Shown: positions 22,701 to 35,159, counted from the first letter of the stretch. The stretch: 64,000 nt of DNA from Sphaeramia orbicularis (GCF_902148855.1 NC_043962.1:18596611-18660610); one strand, 5' to 3'. Made by a program: numbers and translations. The notes: generated from the letters alone by a model not told the origin.

Positions 22701-25700
22701 AGCAGCTGAGTTGTCAGGCCGTCTGTGTTTGACCTTTCCTCACTTCCAGTTGATGCACTGACTGGAGGGGCTCCCAATCGCCATGGAAACAAGGGCCCTC
22801 TGCTGCTATTAGTAAAAGGGCTTAATTGTTGTGAAGATTTAATGATCCGGAGTAGTATTCAGGGCAGAAGATATTATGAACTGTTTGTGTCATCATTTTT
22901 CAATTTTTTTCCCCTCCAACATCTTTAGGATTTTAACTCTTTAACAGCTGTAGTAATTTATTTATTTTTTATCTGAAATGTGTAAATCCTTTTGACTCCA
23001 TGTTAACACAAACACAGCATTTACACATTTTCAGCCTTCACTAAACAAACTTCATGCATATTTTAATGATAATGCACTTGTTTTCTACAGATGTGAAGCA
23101 GGAACTTGATGATCTGACAAAGACAATAAAAAACTTTGAAGCCAGAGTTGGATTCGCAAAGGACTTGGAGACTATGTCAACAGTACGTTCTTAATAGCAT
23201 TAAAATGGTCTCAAAATTAAGACATTGCACAAGACGCAAATGAGGCAAATGTGTTGACTTTGCTTCTTTTTCAGGGCAAAGGGGACTTCGTTGACATCAG
23301 AGAGGAGGTCGGAAACATTGATGCTTCTGTCATCAAAGGTACTTGCAACAGCCTTTTGACTGTCCTCATTTCACTTGAATTTGTACAAGTCTAATGGGAA
23401 GGCAAAGAAAAACACAAGGATAGTCAGAATCACTGTTTGTGACACCACACTTTATTTAAAACATTTCTTACTTGTGTTTTTGCTTTAAAAGGAAAGCAAA
23501 GAATAGCACACAAGCCAAAGTCTAAGCCCAAGCTGGACGCTGTGTTCGATCTAAATGAGGAGGATGAAGAGAGTGGATATGGAGAGGACAAAAAAGGCAT
23601 CTTGACTGAGGAGGAGCTGTGGGCTAGACTGGATGAGCTGGAGAAACTGGAGGAGCTACAAGATGAGCAGGACAGGTATCGAACACATTAAGGGTTTTTG
23701 CTTAGTAGAATTCGATAGTAGTCCTTGACATTTTCTAATTAAGTGAGGTATTAAAATCTCTTTTGCGTTTTTTTTAGATTATCTGATACTACAGACATGA
23801 ATGGTGAGGACACATCATCCTCTTCCTCAGAGGAGGAGAAGGAGGGAGATCCGACCCCACCTGTAAATGGTCTGAGTCTGAAGCCAAGTTGGGCCACCAT
23901 GCCTCACAGTACAGCACCACCTAGCACTGACAGAGAAGAGGAAGAAGATGAAGAAGAGGATGGCAACTGTTTGCCAACCATCTATTTCTCTCACACAGTT
24001 GAACCCAAGAAGGTCAGGAGGATAAATTACCTCAAGAGTCTCACAGAATTGTTTTGTCTCTGTTTAAATTCATTCATTTTGACCCTTTTTCTCTTTACCG
24101 CTCGTGTTTTTCAGGTGAGGATAAACACGGGAAAAAATACCACATTGAAGTTCAGTGAAAGAAAAGAGCAGAAAGATCAGAAGAGGAAAAAGAAAAATGG
24201 ACACAGTAACGGACACTCACATCATGAACTTCACAAAATTACAACACCGGCGGACATCTACAGGTAAAATAATTCACCAGTACTTTGCGTCAAAGCAAAT
24301 TCATTGATGCAGATCATGTTTTACGGGCTCTTCCTCTCCTCTGATTAGTGACACTCAGCTTTTCTTCCCAGGTTATTTGTCGATATGAAGAACGGAGAAC
24401 CCATTCCCAGGAAGTCCATCTTAAAATCACGTAGCCGAGAGAACAGCGTGTGCAGTGACACGAGCGAGAGCAGCGCAGCCGACTTCGAAGAGCGACGAAT
24501 AACCGGGCGCAGCTTCAGTCACGACGAGACGACACATAGTGACACCAGTGACGGCATAACGGAGGAGGACAGTCCCACAGTAGTCCCACTGCACCCCGCC
24601 AGTCGATTTGAGGTAAAACGCACATAGATGTGTTTTTAATTAGGTTTTTATTTCTCTCTCTAATGTCTTAAACGGGCTTTGTTGTGCTGTCCTTCGAAAG
24701 GTTCAGTGTGAAGAGCTTTGCAATACACAATTATGAATTTTTTATGAAAATCACACCTTTGTGCATCACATCCCTTAATATAAACAAAACAAGCTGGAGC
24801 CCAATGTGGTCAAACAATAGCATGTTGATGAAAGAGATAATGTGAGTGCGGCGTATAACTCACTAGCCGTCAACCTCGGAGTTCTTCTGTACATGACACA
24901 TATCAGTAAACAAAGGGTCTGGAATCCAACTTTACTGTTTCTTGTCTTTACTTAAAACTTAAATTTGTACAAACAAAAGATGAATTCCTAAATTACATGA
25001 CGGTCAAAAGACTGTGATGCTCCTGGGATCCAGGCTTCTGGTTCCTCTTCTCTTTCTTTACATTTTTATAAACTTAGCAGCCAGTAGGATTGCGTCACAC
25101 AATGATGTCAAGACTTATGCTATTATTACTCAACATTCATATAATATACATAAATTACTACTAAGAAGTCAAATATAAATATGAATTTTTAATTGAGGCA
25201 CAAAAAAATGGCTTTAACAGATATGATAAAAAGACAACAGAAAAGGTTAAACATGCATTCTAACATTCCAAAGCATCACCTGCAATTTTCCCATCATTAT
25301 AGATGCAGTTACATTCCAGTATCTGCTATTATTCTGAGAAACACAATTTTCCAATGGAGCCGTTTTTTTTGGAAGGCTAATGAAAAAGAACATACTACTG
25401 TACATGCTGACATGTAGACCCCAATTAAGATAATTTTTTTTTGTTTAATAGTGGGGACAAATTTGTTCAACCCCACAAACACAGACTCCCTTTTTCATTT
25501 TTTGTGCATTTAAAAAGGTTGCACCTATCCAAAAAGCTGTTAATATCCTTTTTTCTAATGTAAAGTAGATGTGTTTGTCCTCCAGATCAAAAATATGAGC
25601 TTTACATCTGAGCATCCATTCTCTGCCAAAGTGGATCTTCATTTCTACTCCAGCTGAACGTAAACAGAGCCTCAGCTAAGATGCACATTCTGAATGCGAT

Positions 25701-26275
25701 TTGCACACGTCCAAAGAAACTTCACAAAACCAGAATAATACTGGCATACCCCACGCCTTAATTTGAAAATGCTGCGTTTGGTAAAAGGCCTAATTCGGAA
25801 TATTCAAATGCAATATGCTCTTTAAATGATCCGTATCAAATTCAGAAAATTGTCATATTTTGATTAATAGTAAAATATCAATGTGCATGAAATCTAGTGA
25901 CTGTCACTCAGTGCATTGGATACCAGGGTCATTAACATCTTAAAGGAGAAAGTTAAGACATCTTTGACTGGAAAGTTAATTAATTTAAGATGTGTTTACT
26001 CTCCAAAGTTATCATTTGTTTCTTTTTGTTGTTTGTGTCCTTTGTTTTTTTAACTTCTCTCCTTGTTTTCCCTCTCTGTTCTCCAGGCCTTTTCAGGTAC
26101 AGTGGTTGAAAAGGACCCCATGCCTTTAACTGTTCCCCATCTGACTATTGCTCAACCTGCTCTTCCAACCATTCTGGAGAGGAAACAGGAGGAGGTGGCA
26201 CCTGAAGCTTCCCCGCCCCAACAGCCTCCGAAAAGAGTGTCAAAGTTCAAAGCTGCAAGGTTACAGCAGAAGTGA
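16701..26275 (+). CDS. uri1: unconventional prefoldin RPB5 interactor (URI1), eleven exons
   Basis: Exons: 16701-16772, 18373-18407, 20620-20698, 21148-21283, 23091-23182, 23275-23338, 23492-23675, 23778-24012, 24115-24263, 24372-24612, 26087-26275. All introns are GT/AG and the frame holds, giving 491 residues (human about 535). URI1 is a prefoldin-like co-chaperone in the R2TP/prefoldin-like complex; it binds the RNA polymerase subunit RPB5 and is linked to mTOR/S6K signalling. The N-terminal half is an alpha-type prefoldin fold: coiled coil (RLREEQEKVV, SRIEHW), beta-hairpins (MVPFGPLAFMPGKLVHTNEV, LLGDNWF), then a second coiled coil (KQELDDLTKTIKNFEARV). An acidic stretch (EEEEDEEEDG) and RVSKFKAARLQQK at the C-terminus are typical. 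RSRENS, ending at about residue 374, fits the RxRxxS S6K site at the conserved position. The acidic region is shorter than in human. No defect was seen. Confidence 0.97.
17506..18261. mobile_element. second piggyBac-like MITE family, uri1 intron 1
   Basis: A 756-bp element bounded by TTAA (17502-17505 and 18262-18265). Inverted ends are CCCTCCGGTATCC and GGATACCAGAGGG. Just inside each end is the palindrome AAGTGTGCCT...AGGCACACTT, and related GTGTGC motifs recur internally. There is no coding capacity. Its ends differ from the 14775 and 29451 elements beyond CCCT, so it is a separate family. Confidence 0.8.
18711..18985 (-). repeat. tRNA-derived SINE-like repeat, uri1 intron 2
   Basis: On the minus strand a consensus box B (GGTTCGATTCC) lies near the head, followed by a body ending near ACAAAGGATC. 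Such repeats with a CCTTGCTCAAGGG core are common in fish. The same body recurs at 60636-60790 without the tRNA-like head. A 10-nt G tract is at about 18871. Confidence 0.6.
20888..21110 (+). repeat. unit A repeat, fourth copy, uri1 intron 3
   Basis: Nearly fills the short uri1 intron 3 and ends about 40 nt before exon 4. It shares TTAGCAAGATAACTCAAAAA and ATTTTCAGGAAATGTTGATA with the copies near 14.4 kb, and has the full tail GGTCTGCGCTCTCCGAGTG. A companion CCTCTGCCAGGAGG is at the head. Confidence 0.85.
21353..22015. mobile_element. hAT-type MITE with 8-bp target duplication, uri1 intron 4
   Basis: The target duplication CTCCACAG occurs at 21345-21352 and 22016-22023. Terminal inverted repeats are CACAGGTGTCAAAC and the complement of CAGCGGTGTCAAAC, with GGCCC-rich subterminal DNA on both sides. 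An 8-bp duplication and CA-start ends define hAT elements. The interior is AT-rich, largely self-complementary (ATTCTGCCT / AGGCAGAAT) and non-coding. Confidence 0.88.
22690..22890. promoter_or_regulatory. possible regulatory block with RFX-type X-box, uri1 intron 4
   Basis: A GC-richer, non-repetitive island in the intron containing ATCGCCATGGAAAC (about 22777-22790), close to the RFX X-box palindrome. Conservation was not tested. Confidence 0.35.
24613..26086 (+). other. uri1 intron 10, no recognised element
   Basis: AT-rich intron of about 1.5 kb. Short open frames inside have no family resemblance. No transposon ends were seen. Confidence 0.5.
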
Positions 26276-26885
26276 CTTTTAACGAACGAAAACATTTCAT
26301 AATATCTTCTTTTTTTTTTTAACCTGTTTTGTTTTTTCTACGGCTGATATACTGAACAAACCACAACCCCTTTTGTCTTCTCTTTACTGTCTTTTGCTCA
26401 TTTTTAATCCACTTTCTTGTTTTAACCATACAGGGTTTCTGTCATTGAAAGTTCAGTGAGGAGGAAAAAATACCAAAACTTAAGTAAAATCAGCCTTTTG
26501 TGTAGCAGTACAAGCTCCAGTTTATGGTAAATGCTGCTCATTTTGTTGAACTGCACCAACAGTAGACATGACACTTAACAGCTGCCCATCTATTCACAGG
26601 GCTTGTGTTTTTTTCAATCTGCTGCTTTTTCCTAAGAACTTGTGCTTTCTTGTCTGCATTTTTCTGCCGATCTCTGATGTTGCCACTTTTTGTAAGACTA
26701 GGCTTTGCCACATAGGACGAGTTGCCTTTTTTTGATTCTTTTTCAAGTATGTATTATTCAGTAGAAGCAGGTCCCCGCTTAGCTATCATTTTCCTTCTCT
26801 TGACCTACCTAATGAATGTACGTATTCCTTTGTGACAAGCTTTATCTACAGACTAAAAAGAATATTGATGTTAACTAAACAAAAA

Positions 26886-26932
26886 AATAAATGATTTTGG
26901 CTACAAGCCGTGTTTCATTTTTCCTAAATAAA
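26886..26932 (+). terminator. uri1: uri1 polyadenylation signals
   Basis: AATAAA at 26886-26891 and again at 26927-26932, about 0.6 kb past the stop codon, predicting a 3'UTR of roughly 0.64-0.68 kb. Confidence 0.7.
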
Positions 26933-28759
26933 ATGTTTTCTTACTCTGTCCCTAAAGGGATGGATCCTCGTTTCATTCATGGTCTCCAGACAGACTTCTC
27001 CTGACAGGCCTTTATTGTGTCTTGTCATATTCTGAGCCACTTTGGAAAGGTTTTCCTAAATTGTCATTACACATCATAGTAATAGTGTGTAATTGTAACA
27101 CTCCTCGCTCCGGATATCTATTGTTAATTGTTATGGTCTTTAAACAGCTTTTACCACACACTCACTGAGCTCTTATGAATTTTATGTAGAACCCCATCCG
27201 TGCTCCAAATTGCAGCCAAACTTTCCAAGGGAGGAATAATATTTCATTAGACGTGAAAAGCCAAATGAACACAAAATACCAACATAATTTATTAAAACTA
27301 TCGTATATCTGCAACCTAAATTGGATGAAACAATCTCTCAAGCCAATCTCCTTGGCAACAACTGATGCTTAGCACAGCCCCAACTGCACCAATATTCAAT
27401 TCTGTTTTTCAAAGAACAGTTTGTGGTGTACGGCTGTATTTAGAGGCCTAAATGAGGAGACATCAGTTAAACGCCTGATGAAAACACAGGTGATAAATAA
27501 AGCTGCACACCTCTGCAGCACATGTTGATGAAGAAAAAAAAAAAAGTCTATTTTTGATATGGTGCAGGTGCAATATATTTTAACCAGTGACAACAGAGAA
27601 GTGACAGTTTCCTTTAGTGTCTAACATAGGGTGCAATGTTTGGTGGTTGTTTCACCTATTTTAAGTAAGTTATTAGATCAACAAAACAGCACTTTAAATG
27701 AAAGAAAGTGCAGTTCCTTTTTGCAGTGGTAGGTTACTGTTAGTGTTATAACCTTGATAAAAAAGTGTTCCTATATTTAAAAAGATAACTCAGTAGACAT
27801 GCATAATGGTGAATGCATACAGAAGTCTAATGTCCTTAAATCTGATTTATTTCAGTATTGTATTAGTCCTTGAGGCTATTAACAGTTTGAGGTGTGTGTC
27901 ATTTATTTGCAATATCAACTGAAAGAACCAAAGGTTGACTTTACTTGAAAATACCATCAACATGGGCAGAATTGTATTGTTTTGGACTTGATTTTATACT
28001 TTACTCCATCTCACCCCCCAAACAGCTTTAATTAAAGCTGCGGCTTGAGAGTTGAGAGGTTGTCACTCCCCTTTTAGTCAAATGGTAGGAGTGCAGGTCT
28101 TTGATAAGAAGCTTTTAAAGTGGTCCTGAGGTGACTATGCCCCTCCCCACTTTTCCTCTTCATCAGGATTATTTCTCCAATATAAAAATCCAGGTAGCAT
28201 GACACAGATTAGGCAATGCTTAACATGCTGGCGTTGTGTTGGTGAGACACAGATCAGTGGTCTTATGTAGGTTAAGCTCTGAAGGTATATGCCAGAACAT
28301 AGCGGAACTGCATTTCAAAGAGAATCGAGCACACAAACTATGTAATGGGCTGAACACACAAGATCCAACCACATTTCAGGGATTAAGAGGGATTTTAAGA
28401 GTTCTGCGATGAAGGATTCAAGCAGGTATTGTTGTCCAGACAGGTACTTGGGTCTAAGAGGAAGAGAGGAAGAGTTACACTTAGCTCCAAATGTCAGATG
28501 AATGGATTAAACAGCAGCCAGTATATCTGCTTAGCTGCTATTTGAACTCATGATATTAAAGATCAAGACACAGTGTCTTGTACCTACATCATCTAAACTC
28601 ACGGTCGAAGAGGAACTGGCTTTGGTTCAACTAATGAATCAGGTAGAAATCACTGGGGAGAAACAAATATGAGGTGAAGTCACAGCTCTGCAGCTTTAGG
28701 ACACTTTGGATCCTCCTGCTGCTATTTTCCATCCTCAAGTTTACCAAAGTTAAAAATGA

Positions 28760-28760
<1 letters not shown>

Positions 28761-28827
<67 letters not shown>

Positions 28828-28830
28828 AAG
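28761..28830. repeat. (AAT)n microsatellite
   Basis: About seventeen AAT/TAA units passing into AATGAT variants at the right end. Confidence 0.95.
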
Positions 28831-28865
28831 GCTAATGATGTTCATTTTATCTTCTGTTAATGTCA

Positions 28866-28939
28866 TTATACTTTTCTTTTTTCTTTTGTTCAGACAAGGT
28901 ACAACTATACTTTGAACAAAAGAAAAAAGAAAAGTATAA
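28866..28939. repeat. perfect 27-bp inverted repeat (hairpin)
   Basis: The left arm 28866-28892 (TTATACTTTTCTTTTTTC...) is exactly complementary to the right arm 28913-28939, around a 20-nt loop. It sits between AAT-type microsatellites (28761-28830 and about 28940-28980). Confidence 0.9.
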
Positions 28940-29235
28940 CAATAATAATAAAAATGATGATGATGATGATGATAATAATAAAACCATAACTTTTTCTTTT
29001 TTACAACATTAACATAATTTCTGACTTATAAAATGCTTACTTTTATATAAACTTATATAAAATTATCCATCTATATTGTATAAAATAACATATAAAAAGT
29101 TTAAATAATATAGTAGGAACATTAAGTTTGTACCTACTATTACAAGTACGTTTGGAGTGATAAAACCCATAGTATATGTGGTTCAGTAAAACTTCTGATA
29201 ATAAAGAGATGTTTTAGCATTGCAAGCTCTACCCA

Positions 29236-29303
29236 TTCTATTCTATTCTATTCTATTCTATTCTATTCTATTCTATTCTATTCTATTCTATTCTATTCTA
29301 TTC
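29236..29303. repeat. (TTCTA)n pentanucleotide microsatellite
   Basis: About thirteen uninterrupted TTCTA units. Confidence 0.95.
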
Positions 29304-29450
29304 TCTATACAGTTCATAAGTCAAGTCCCTTTTGAGACGTACTATATTAACAAACCCAACAATTTGACATCTTTGTTCTTAAAATTTTTACCTTAAAATC
29401 GAAATGTATGTGCAATTTACACCTAATTGCAGAAATATTACACTTATTAA

Positions 29451-29940
29451 CCCTTTCATGCATTAATTGTGAGAACCTTAGTCAAGATTTTTATCTTCAG
29501 TGTTTTTATTCCTCCTTAGGCATGAAAAAAACAATGCAATCGAGTTTTTTTTTTTTTTTTCTGTGGAGTTACAAAAATATCCATGCATTGAATTTTTGAA
29601 GTAAAGAAACATGTGTTTAAAACCCAATATCAGAGAGGGATATGAAAACAATGAAATAAAAACATGTTTAATGCTGCTAATCTGATGTCTTCTCACATTT
29701 TAACATAAAAACCCCTTCTTGTCTAACAAATAACAAGTGATTTACACTCAAACATGTTAGTGCAGATCAGGTTTATCAAGAACAGCAAAGTTACAGTAAT
29801 GGTATAAATGTCAGGATATGAGATGATGCGTAAGTGTCCACTGTGTTGGCTGATATGGAACTAAAACAACTAAACCCATTAATATACAAGAGAATAGCTG
29901 GAGAATAACTGTCCACTGGAGTGACTTATGCATGAAAGGG
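29451..29940. mobile_element. piggyBac-like MITE, copy 2
   Basis: A 490-bp relative of the element at 14775-15348, between TTAA duplications at 29447-29450 and 29941-29944, with ends CCCTTTCATGCAT and ATGCATGAAAGGG. Long stretches align with copy 1, for example GCAGATCAGGTTTATCAAGA and AAGTGTCCACTGTGTTGGCT. It is shorter by internal deletions. No coding capacity. Confidence 0.85.
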
Positions 29941-29954
29941 TTAAATTATTACAA

Positions 29955-30054
<100 letters not shown>

Positions 30055-30244
30055 CTTACATGCCAACACTTTCATACAAAAAGTTGACTTTGGAGATTTG
30101 GATGACAACCTTCTTAAATCCATCACGTTTTTTTTTTTTTTTTTTTTTTTCATATGTTTCCAAAGACTATAAAAGTATCACTCGTGCGGGAAATCAACGA
30201 ATTCGACATACACACATCATCTCAATACAAACATCTGAAGGATT

Positions 30245-30642
30245 AACTCAGTCTGCGTCTTGAAGACGCCGGTGTGCACATTTTACGCACGGCCACGGTG
30301 CCAGTCTGTTACACTTACCAGCGGCCAGATGAGGGAGACATACGGCTTCGGGACATGTCGAAGTATCCCGAGTAATTTTTATAAGATTTCATTAGCTCTT
30401 TCTTCAGCTGGAAATACTACAGCAAAGCGCACTGCTGTCTTCGTCTGGCGGAAGCGTTGAGAGAATGTGGAGGAAACGGTAGTTGAAAAAGGGAAATCTG
30501 GGTCCGACTGTGAGCTGGGCGTCTGTGATAAAGCGTGTGAAGCGTACAGTCCGTCACTCAGCAGTCAGTCATCCAGTTCAACATCACTCTCCTCTGAACT
30601 CCAGCTGTCACCTCCTGTCCCCGCCGCCTCGAATCCAGCCAG
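30245..30642 (+). promoter_or_regulatory. znf536: znf536 promoter and non-coding exon 1 (predicted)
   Basis: A CpG-containing patch in otherwise AT-rich DNA ends at a strong donor, CCAG|GTAAGAG, at 30642. There is no open frame with family resemblance, as expected for a 5'UTR exon spliced to the acceptor at 38630. The transcription start is not fixed; 30250-30480 is most likely. Assignment to znf536 rests on strand, position and the donor. Confidence 0.55.
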
Positions 30643-31252
30643 GTAAGAGAAATCACTGCCGCTCCTGATGGTTTTGCTGAAGTTATTTGTACAAAGTAAG
30701 TCAGTTTAAGTTTCTGACGCGTCGGATTGTGATGAACGTTATCCAGAGCTGCCACTGCTTGCTTTTTCTCTTATGTGTGTGTGTGTGTGTGTTATGTGAA
30801 TAGTGCAATAAAACTATAAGTGATATTTCCAGAATTCCATTCGACACATTCTTGGTGATTTTAAGTGATGGAGTGTGTTTAATGGCGTTTATTTGTGTGT
30901 ATTATGTTTAATCATCAGCCCCATGAAAATGTTTGTGAATGTTTTTGGTCATGATCCTCCATCACATCATATTATGTAGCAGCAAATTATGATTTATGAC
31001 ATTTGTTTTGTCTCTTAAGACTTTACAAACTATATTCCTCAGAGAAAAACAGGCCTGTGAAATACTTGATACTCTACATCCCACACAGACATGCACTGAT
31101 GAAGTTGTGTGGTTGTGGTTAAGAATGATGATGCAGGATGAACACTTTACCTCATGGTTACCTGAAATGAATTTGGCTCTTTTATTTAGAGGTCTTGTAA
31201 GTTGCATCTTTAGTCAGACAGCACATGAGATGTCACGCATTAGAGATTATAA

Positions 31253-31292
<40 letters not shown>

Positions 31293-33109
31293 GTCACCTG
31301 TACAGAGTGGCACAGCTACTTTCAAAGCCACCCTCACCCTCTGCCCCCCTTCCTCCTGTTTCCAAATGCTCTCCTTTGAAGCGATGATGCCCCATCTGTC
31401 ATATGTGAGCAAAGAGAGACCATGCTCTGCTCTTCTCAATTACTGAATTCTCCTCATGCCAGCTCCGGTGGGACAGGAGGAGGAGCAGGTGGGTGGCAGT
31501 CAGCGCGATCAATCAACATGAAATATTCAGCTTTGAATATACACATCATTTACTACTACCACTGCTGTCCTTGTTAGAAAACCCCAAAAAGAGTTGGGGC
31601 ATTTGTCTGAAACGTTTTCTAACTGGGACTATCTGAACGGTGTGACACAGTTCCTGATGAAAAATAAGGCCTGTGTTCAGGTGATTCTATCTCTTTTAAT
31701 GCTAAAATATAGTGTGCAATGAAAGTGGAGGGGGGTTAAACATTTCCTCACAATTAAGAGGAAATTAGAGGGAGGGAGGGTGAGCGGATGAAACAGTATT
31801 AAATGTAGCGCCACAGCCATTCTCTCATTATGCCGCTGTAAATTCATACAGCTTACATGACAAAGCTCTGCTTGGCAACTTTCTCCCCTGATAGAAGCAC
31901 TTGTTTGAACATGAAGCACATGATTTGAATATCTGTAATCCATGCTGAAATCAACAAGCCAGATGAACTTTTTGGCACCCTCTTACCATCACACTGAGTA
32001 GGATTTCTCTCCCCCCCCAAAATGCCTAAGCTATTTAGACTTAGGCTTAAAAATTACTTGAAAAAAAGAAAAAAACTAAACAAAACAAGGTGCCTTTAAG
32101 TTACTGGATTCGTCTTTGCCATGTGTTCTGCTGAAATTTTCTGGAAGTTTGAAATCTTATCTGAGCTTATTTGAACCTTTCCAGTCGTTCAAACTCTTCA
32201 GGAAACTTTTAATCTCCTAAGTGTCTGCTTTGTGATTATAATATCTCTGTGATGTTGCCTCATGAAATTTGCCGGAGTACCATGGCCTTAAGTATTTGAG
32301 CTATGAGGCAATACAGTGAAAAGCATAGCCCCCTCATATGAGAACACAACAGTGAATAATTAATAACCTTGCTCCCAATTCCAGGAAAACAATAGCATAT
32401 TGTAGGAACACTGCGCTAATTTAACTAGAGGAAAAAAAAAAAAAACACTCACCAACTTCGACAAAATATGGAATGCATTGCCATTGTTATAAAGCATGTC
32501 TGCATGAGTTTTGGTCTAGTTGTTTCAGATTCTGCAGGTTTACACGCTTTTCACAGTAACAGAGTTGTGCTATTTGTGTGTGCTGTTGTGCTGCATGCTA
32601 TATAATGTGTAGTGTAATGTTGTTTGCCTTTGAGATTAATCAGAACCCATTAAATACCCCTCTCTCACCTGCTGGCTGTATGTGAGGTGGAAGTGCACAT
32701 GCAGGAAGCTATTTTCCACAGGCCTCCTCTCTTGGCTGTCAGCTCCCATTAAGGGGGAAGGTGTCATATCTGTAACACAGCTGAGTGCAGATGGCAGAGT
32801 GGAGGGGATGGCTCACCGATTTAAACAATGATTAATGAACAGAGATGGAAAACAAATTACATTGGACTATTGGAGGCAGGGAATTGTTTTTATGAAAATG
32901 TTAATTGTGTCTGCCAGGCTGATACCAGGAGTGGGGGAAGGGTGGAGTGAGGGCAAGGCAGCGAGGCAACCGAGGGGCTACTGATAGGACGTCTACTACT
33001 CCCCTGGCTCAGATTATCGGCGTGTCTCAGCATGCAATGTTTAATACCGTACCTTGGCTTTAAGACCTCTAATGTGCCATAACTTTCAAGGTTTGGCTTT
33101 TTATGATGA

Positions 33110-33260
33110 ACCCCATGAAGAATTGTCGCCCACCACTGCACCAATTAGCGTTATCTCTAATAATAAGTGGTTGTAAGTGACGAGAGAAGGCGCCCTGTTC
33201 TAGTTGTAATTATTGCAGGCGGGTGCAGCTGCACTACTTAGGGAGATGATGATAATTATT
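33110..33260. promoter_or_regulatory. candidate enhancer, znf536 intron 1
   Basis: Clustered homeodomain-like cores (CAATTAGCG, TAATTATTG), an E-box palindrome CAGCTG near 33228 and a GATA-like TTATCT in 150 bp of complex sequence. Conservation was not tested. Confidence 0.35.
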
Positions 33261-34159
33261 TTTCTTTTTTTTTTTTTTTTTTTCATTGCGGGTTGATTAT
33301 TTAAGAGCATCATACACTCATCAGAGTAATCAGGAGAGAGTGATTAGTGGAAATCCACGAGGCTAACAGCTGCCACATTAAACACTTGCCTCTGTTGCCA
33401 ACACACAGAGACAGAGCCCTTCCACAGGACAGAGACGAGCGAAAGCACTTCACCTTCAACTCCACGACCATGTGTGGTTGTTAGAAAGTCAAGGCTTAGG
33501 GCACGCAGAAAATTAAAGTAAACAGAGCCTCCCATGAAAAAGGCATCCTGTTTGGTGCCAAGGTCAGCCATTAATGCTGCTTTTCACAAGTGCAGACCTG
33601 CTATATTGAAGGGGTGTAAAAGTTTGATATGGTATTTTGGAAGTGTGGGAAATAGATACAGTTACGGTGTAATGACCTTGGACGCTTAAATTATCTCCTG
33701 TTGTATTTAAATAAGCAAACATAGAATTCTCTGGTGAAAAAGACCTGTTTGATAAGGCTTCTGATCTACCACCCAATCCGATGCACAACTCAAGAACAGT
33801 CTCAATTAGAGATGTGTGCCACGGCCATGTCCGGTGTTCATGCTGCGTTGCTTGCCACTGTGTAAGGCCTGGTAAACTAAAGGCTAATTCTCTTAGCCCA
33901 GATGTTGCCTGAGCACAGTCCTGGGATCCCACTGGGTTGATGAGCTCAATCAGTGAAATGATGAAAAGATGATTTTGTCCCTGTAATTACAGTGTGTAAA
34001 CTACTTAGCTAGGATTGCAAAGGAAGTCATTTTCTAATTACGCTGGTACCCCGTTGTCTAATGGTGGATGTTTTGTTGTTTTAGAGAGCGCACGAGAGAG
34101 AGAGAAAGAGAGAGAGAAAGGAATCAAGAAGAGGAATATATGTGTGTGTGTGTTTGTGC

Positions 34160-34190
<31 letters not shown>

Positions 34191-35127
34191 AGAAAAAGAA
34201 AGAGAGTCAGAGGGTGAGAAAGGGAGAGGAACTTCATGAGGGGTCTGTGCTGTGCTGCTGCAGCTGAAAAAAGACCATCACAAGGGCAAGATGGCTGCCA
34301 AATGAGAGTTCATTGAATTATCAGCCCAGTTAATGTGCCTTGGATTATGCTCTTTGTTTGTCAGTTTTTTTTTTTCCTGTAGATGCTATAGCTTAATGAG
34401 ATACTGTAAGTGGCATTACCAGACTCCTGCTGTGATTTTGTGATGACTCGTTTAATGACTTTTGTTTTAGTGCCTCCAAGTGCTTTAGCAATTGAAAGTA
34501 GACAGATCGGATGCGTCCTCCATTTTTGCCATCACTCTGCAGTTTTGCAAATATTGAGCAACCTGTAAGATGAAGAGAAACTTTGTCAGGAGCACTTGTA
34601 CTATAAAGTAAAAATGATAAAGTGACAGGAGTTTGCATTGGCAGTCCATCTTTTCCTGCTCCGGGGGAAGTTGTTCTTTTCAAGAAGCAAAACGTGTCAG
34701 TATGTTGCGGACTGAAGAAGCTCCATTCTTTGAGATCTGTGTTAGTTCTGTTGGAGCTGGCTGCTGTCCTGCAGGGCTCAACCATCTGATGCAGCCTACA
34801 CCATGTGGATAGGCTTCTCTTGTGCAAGGCATCCCCTACGCACCCCACACTGTTAACACACCCCATCGTACGCCAAAGCTTTGTTTGTGTCCAGAAAGAA
34901 CAGGTGGTCTGTGCAAACAAGAGCAACTGTTTACACATTAGTGATTTAAAATACATTCTATATGCACGTGCATGTGTGTGTGCATGTGTGTATGTGTATG
35001 TGTGTGAAAGGGGAAAGACAGCATGTGAGCGTGGATGTCTTTGCATGTGCATGATGAAGGAGCATTAGGGAGACTTTTTGTTTCCTGTGTGTGTGTGTGT
35101 GTGTGTGTGCATGTGTGTGTGTGTGTG

Positions 35128-35159
<32 letters not shown>

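Larger units (their letters stand above)
26945..29235. other. spacer between uri1 and znf536
   Basis: No coding pattern. Blocks such as 27400-27530 and 28020-28170 are not low-complexity and have no transposon ends, so they could be regulatory. An AAT microsatellite and a perfect hairpin lie at 28761-28980. Confidence 0.4.

Noticed and set aside
24013-24114. Read-through coding between uri1 exons 8 and 9
   Set aside because: The frame stays open through the 102-bp intron, but GT/AG sites fit and splicing joins PKK to VRINTGK as in the family, so this is intron sequence.
34393-35052. 219-codon minus-strand open frame in znf536 intron 1
   Set aside because: Part of it reads through GT microsatellites (THTHAHTHA-like) and the rest has no resemblance to known proteins.
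34138-35158. CRISPR-like regularly spaced repeats
   Set aside because: These are GT microsatellites without distinct spacers, in a eukaryotic genome.
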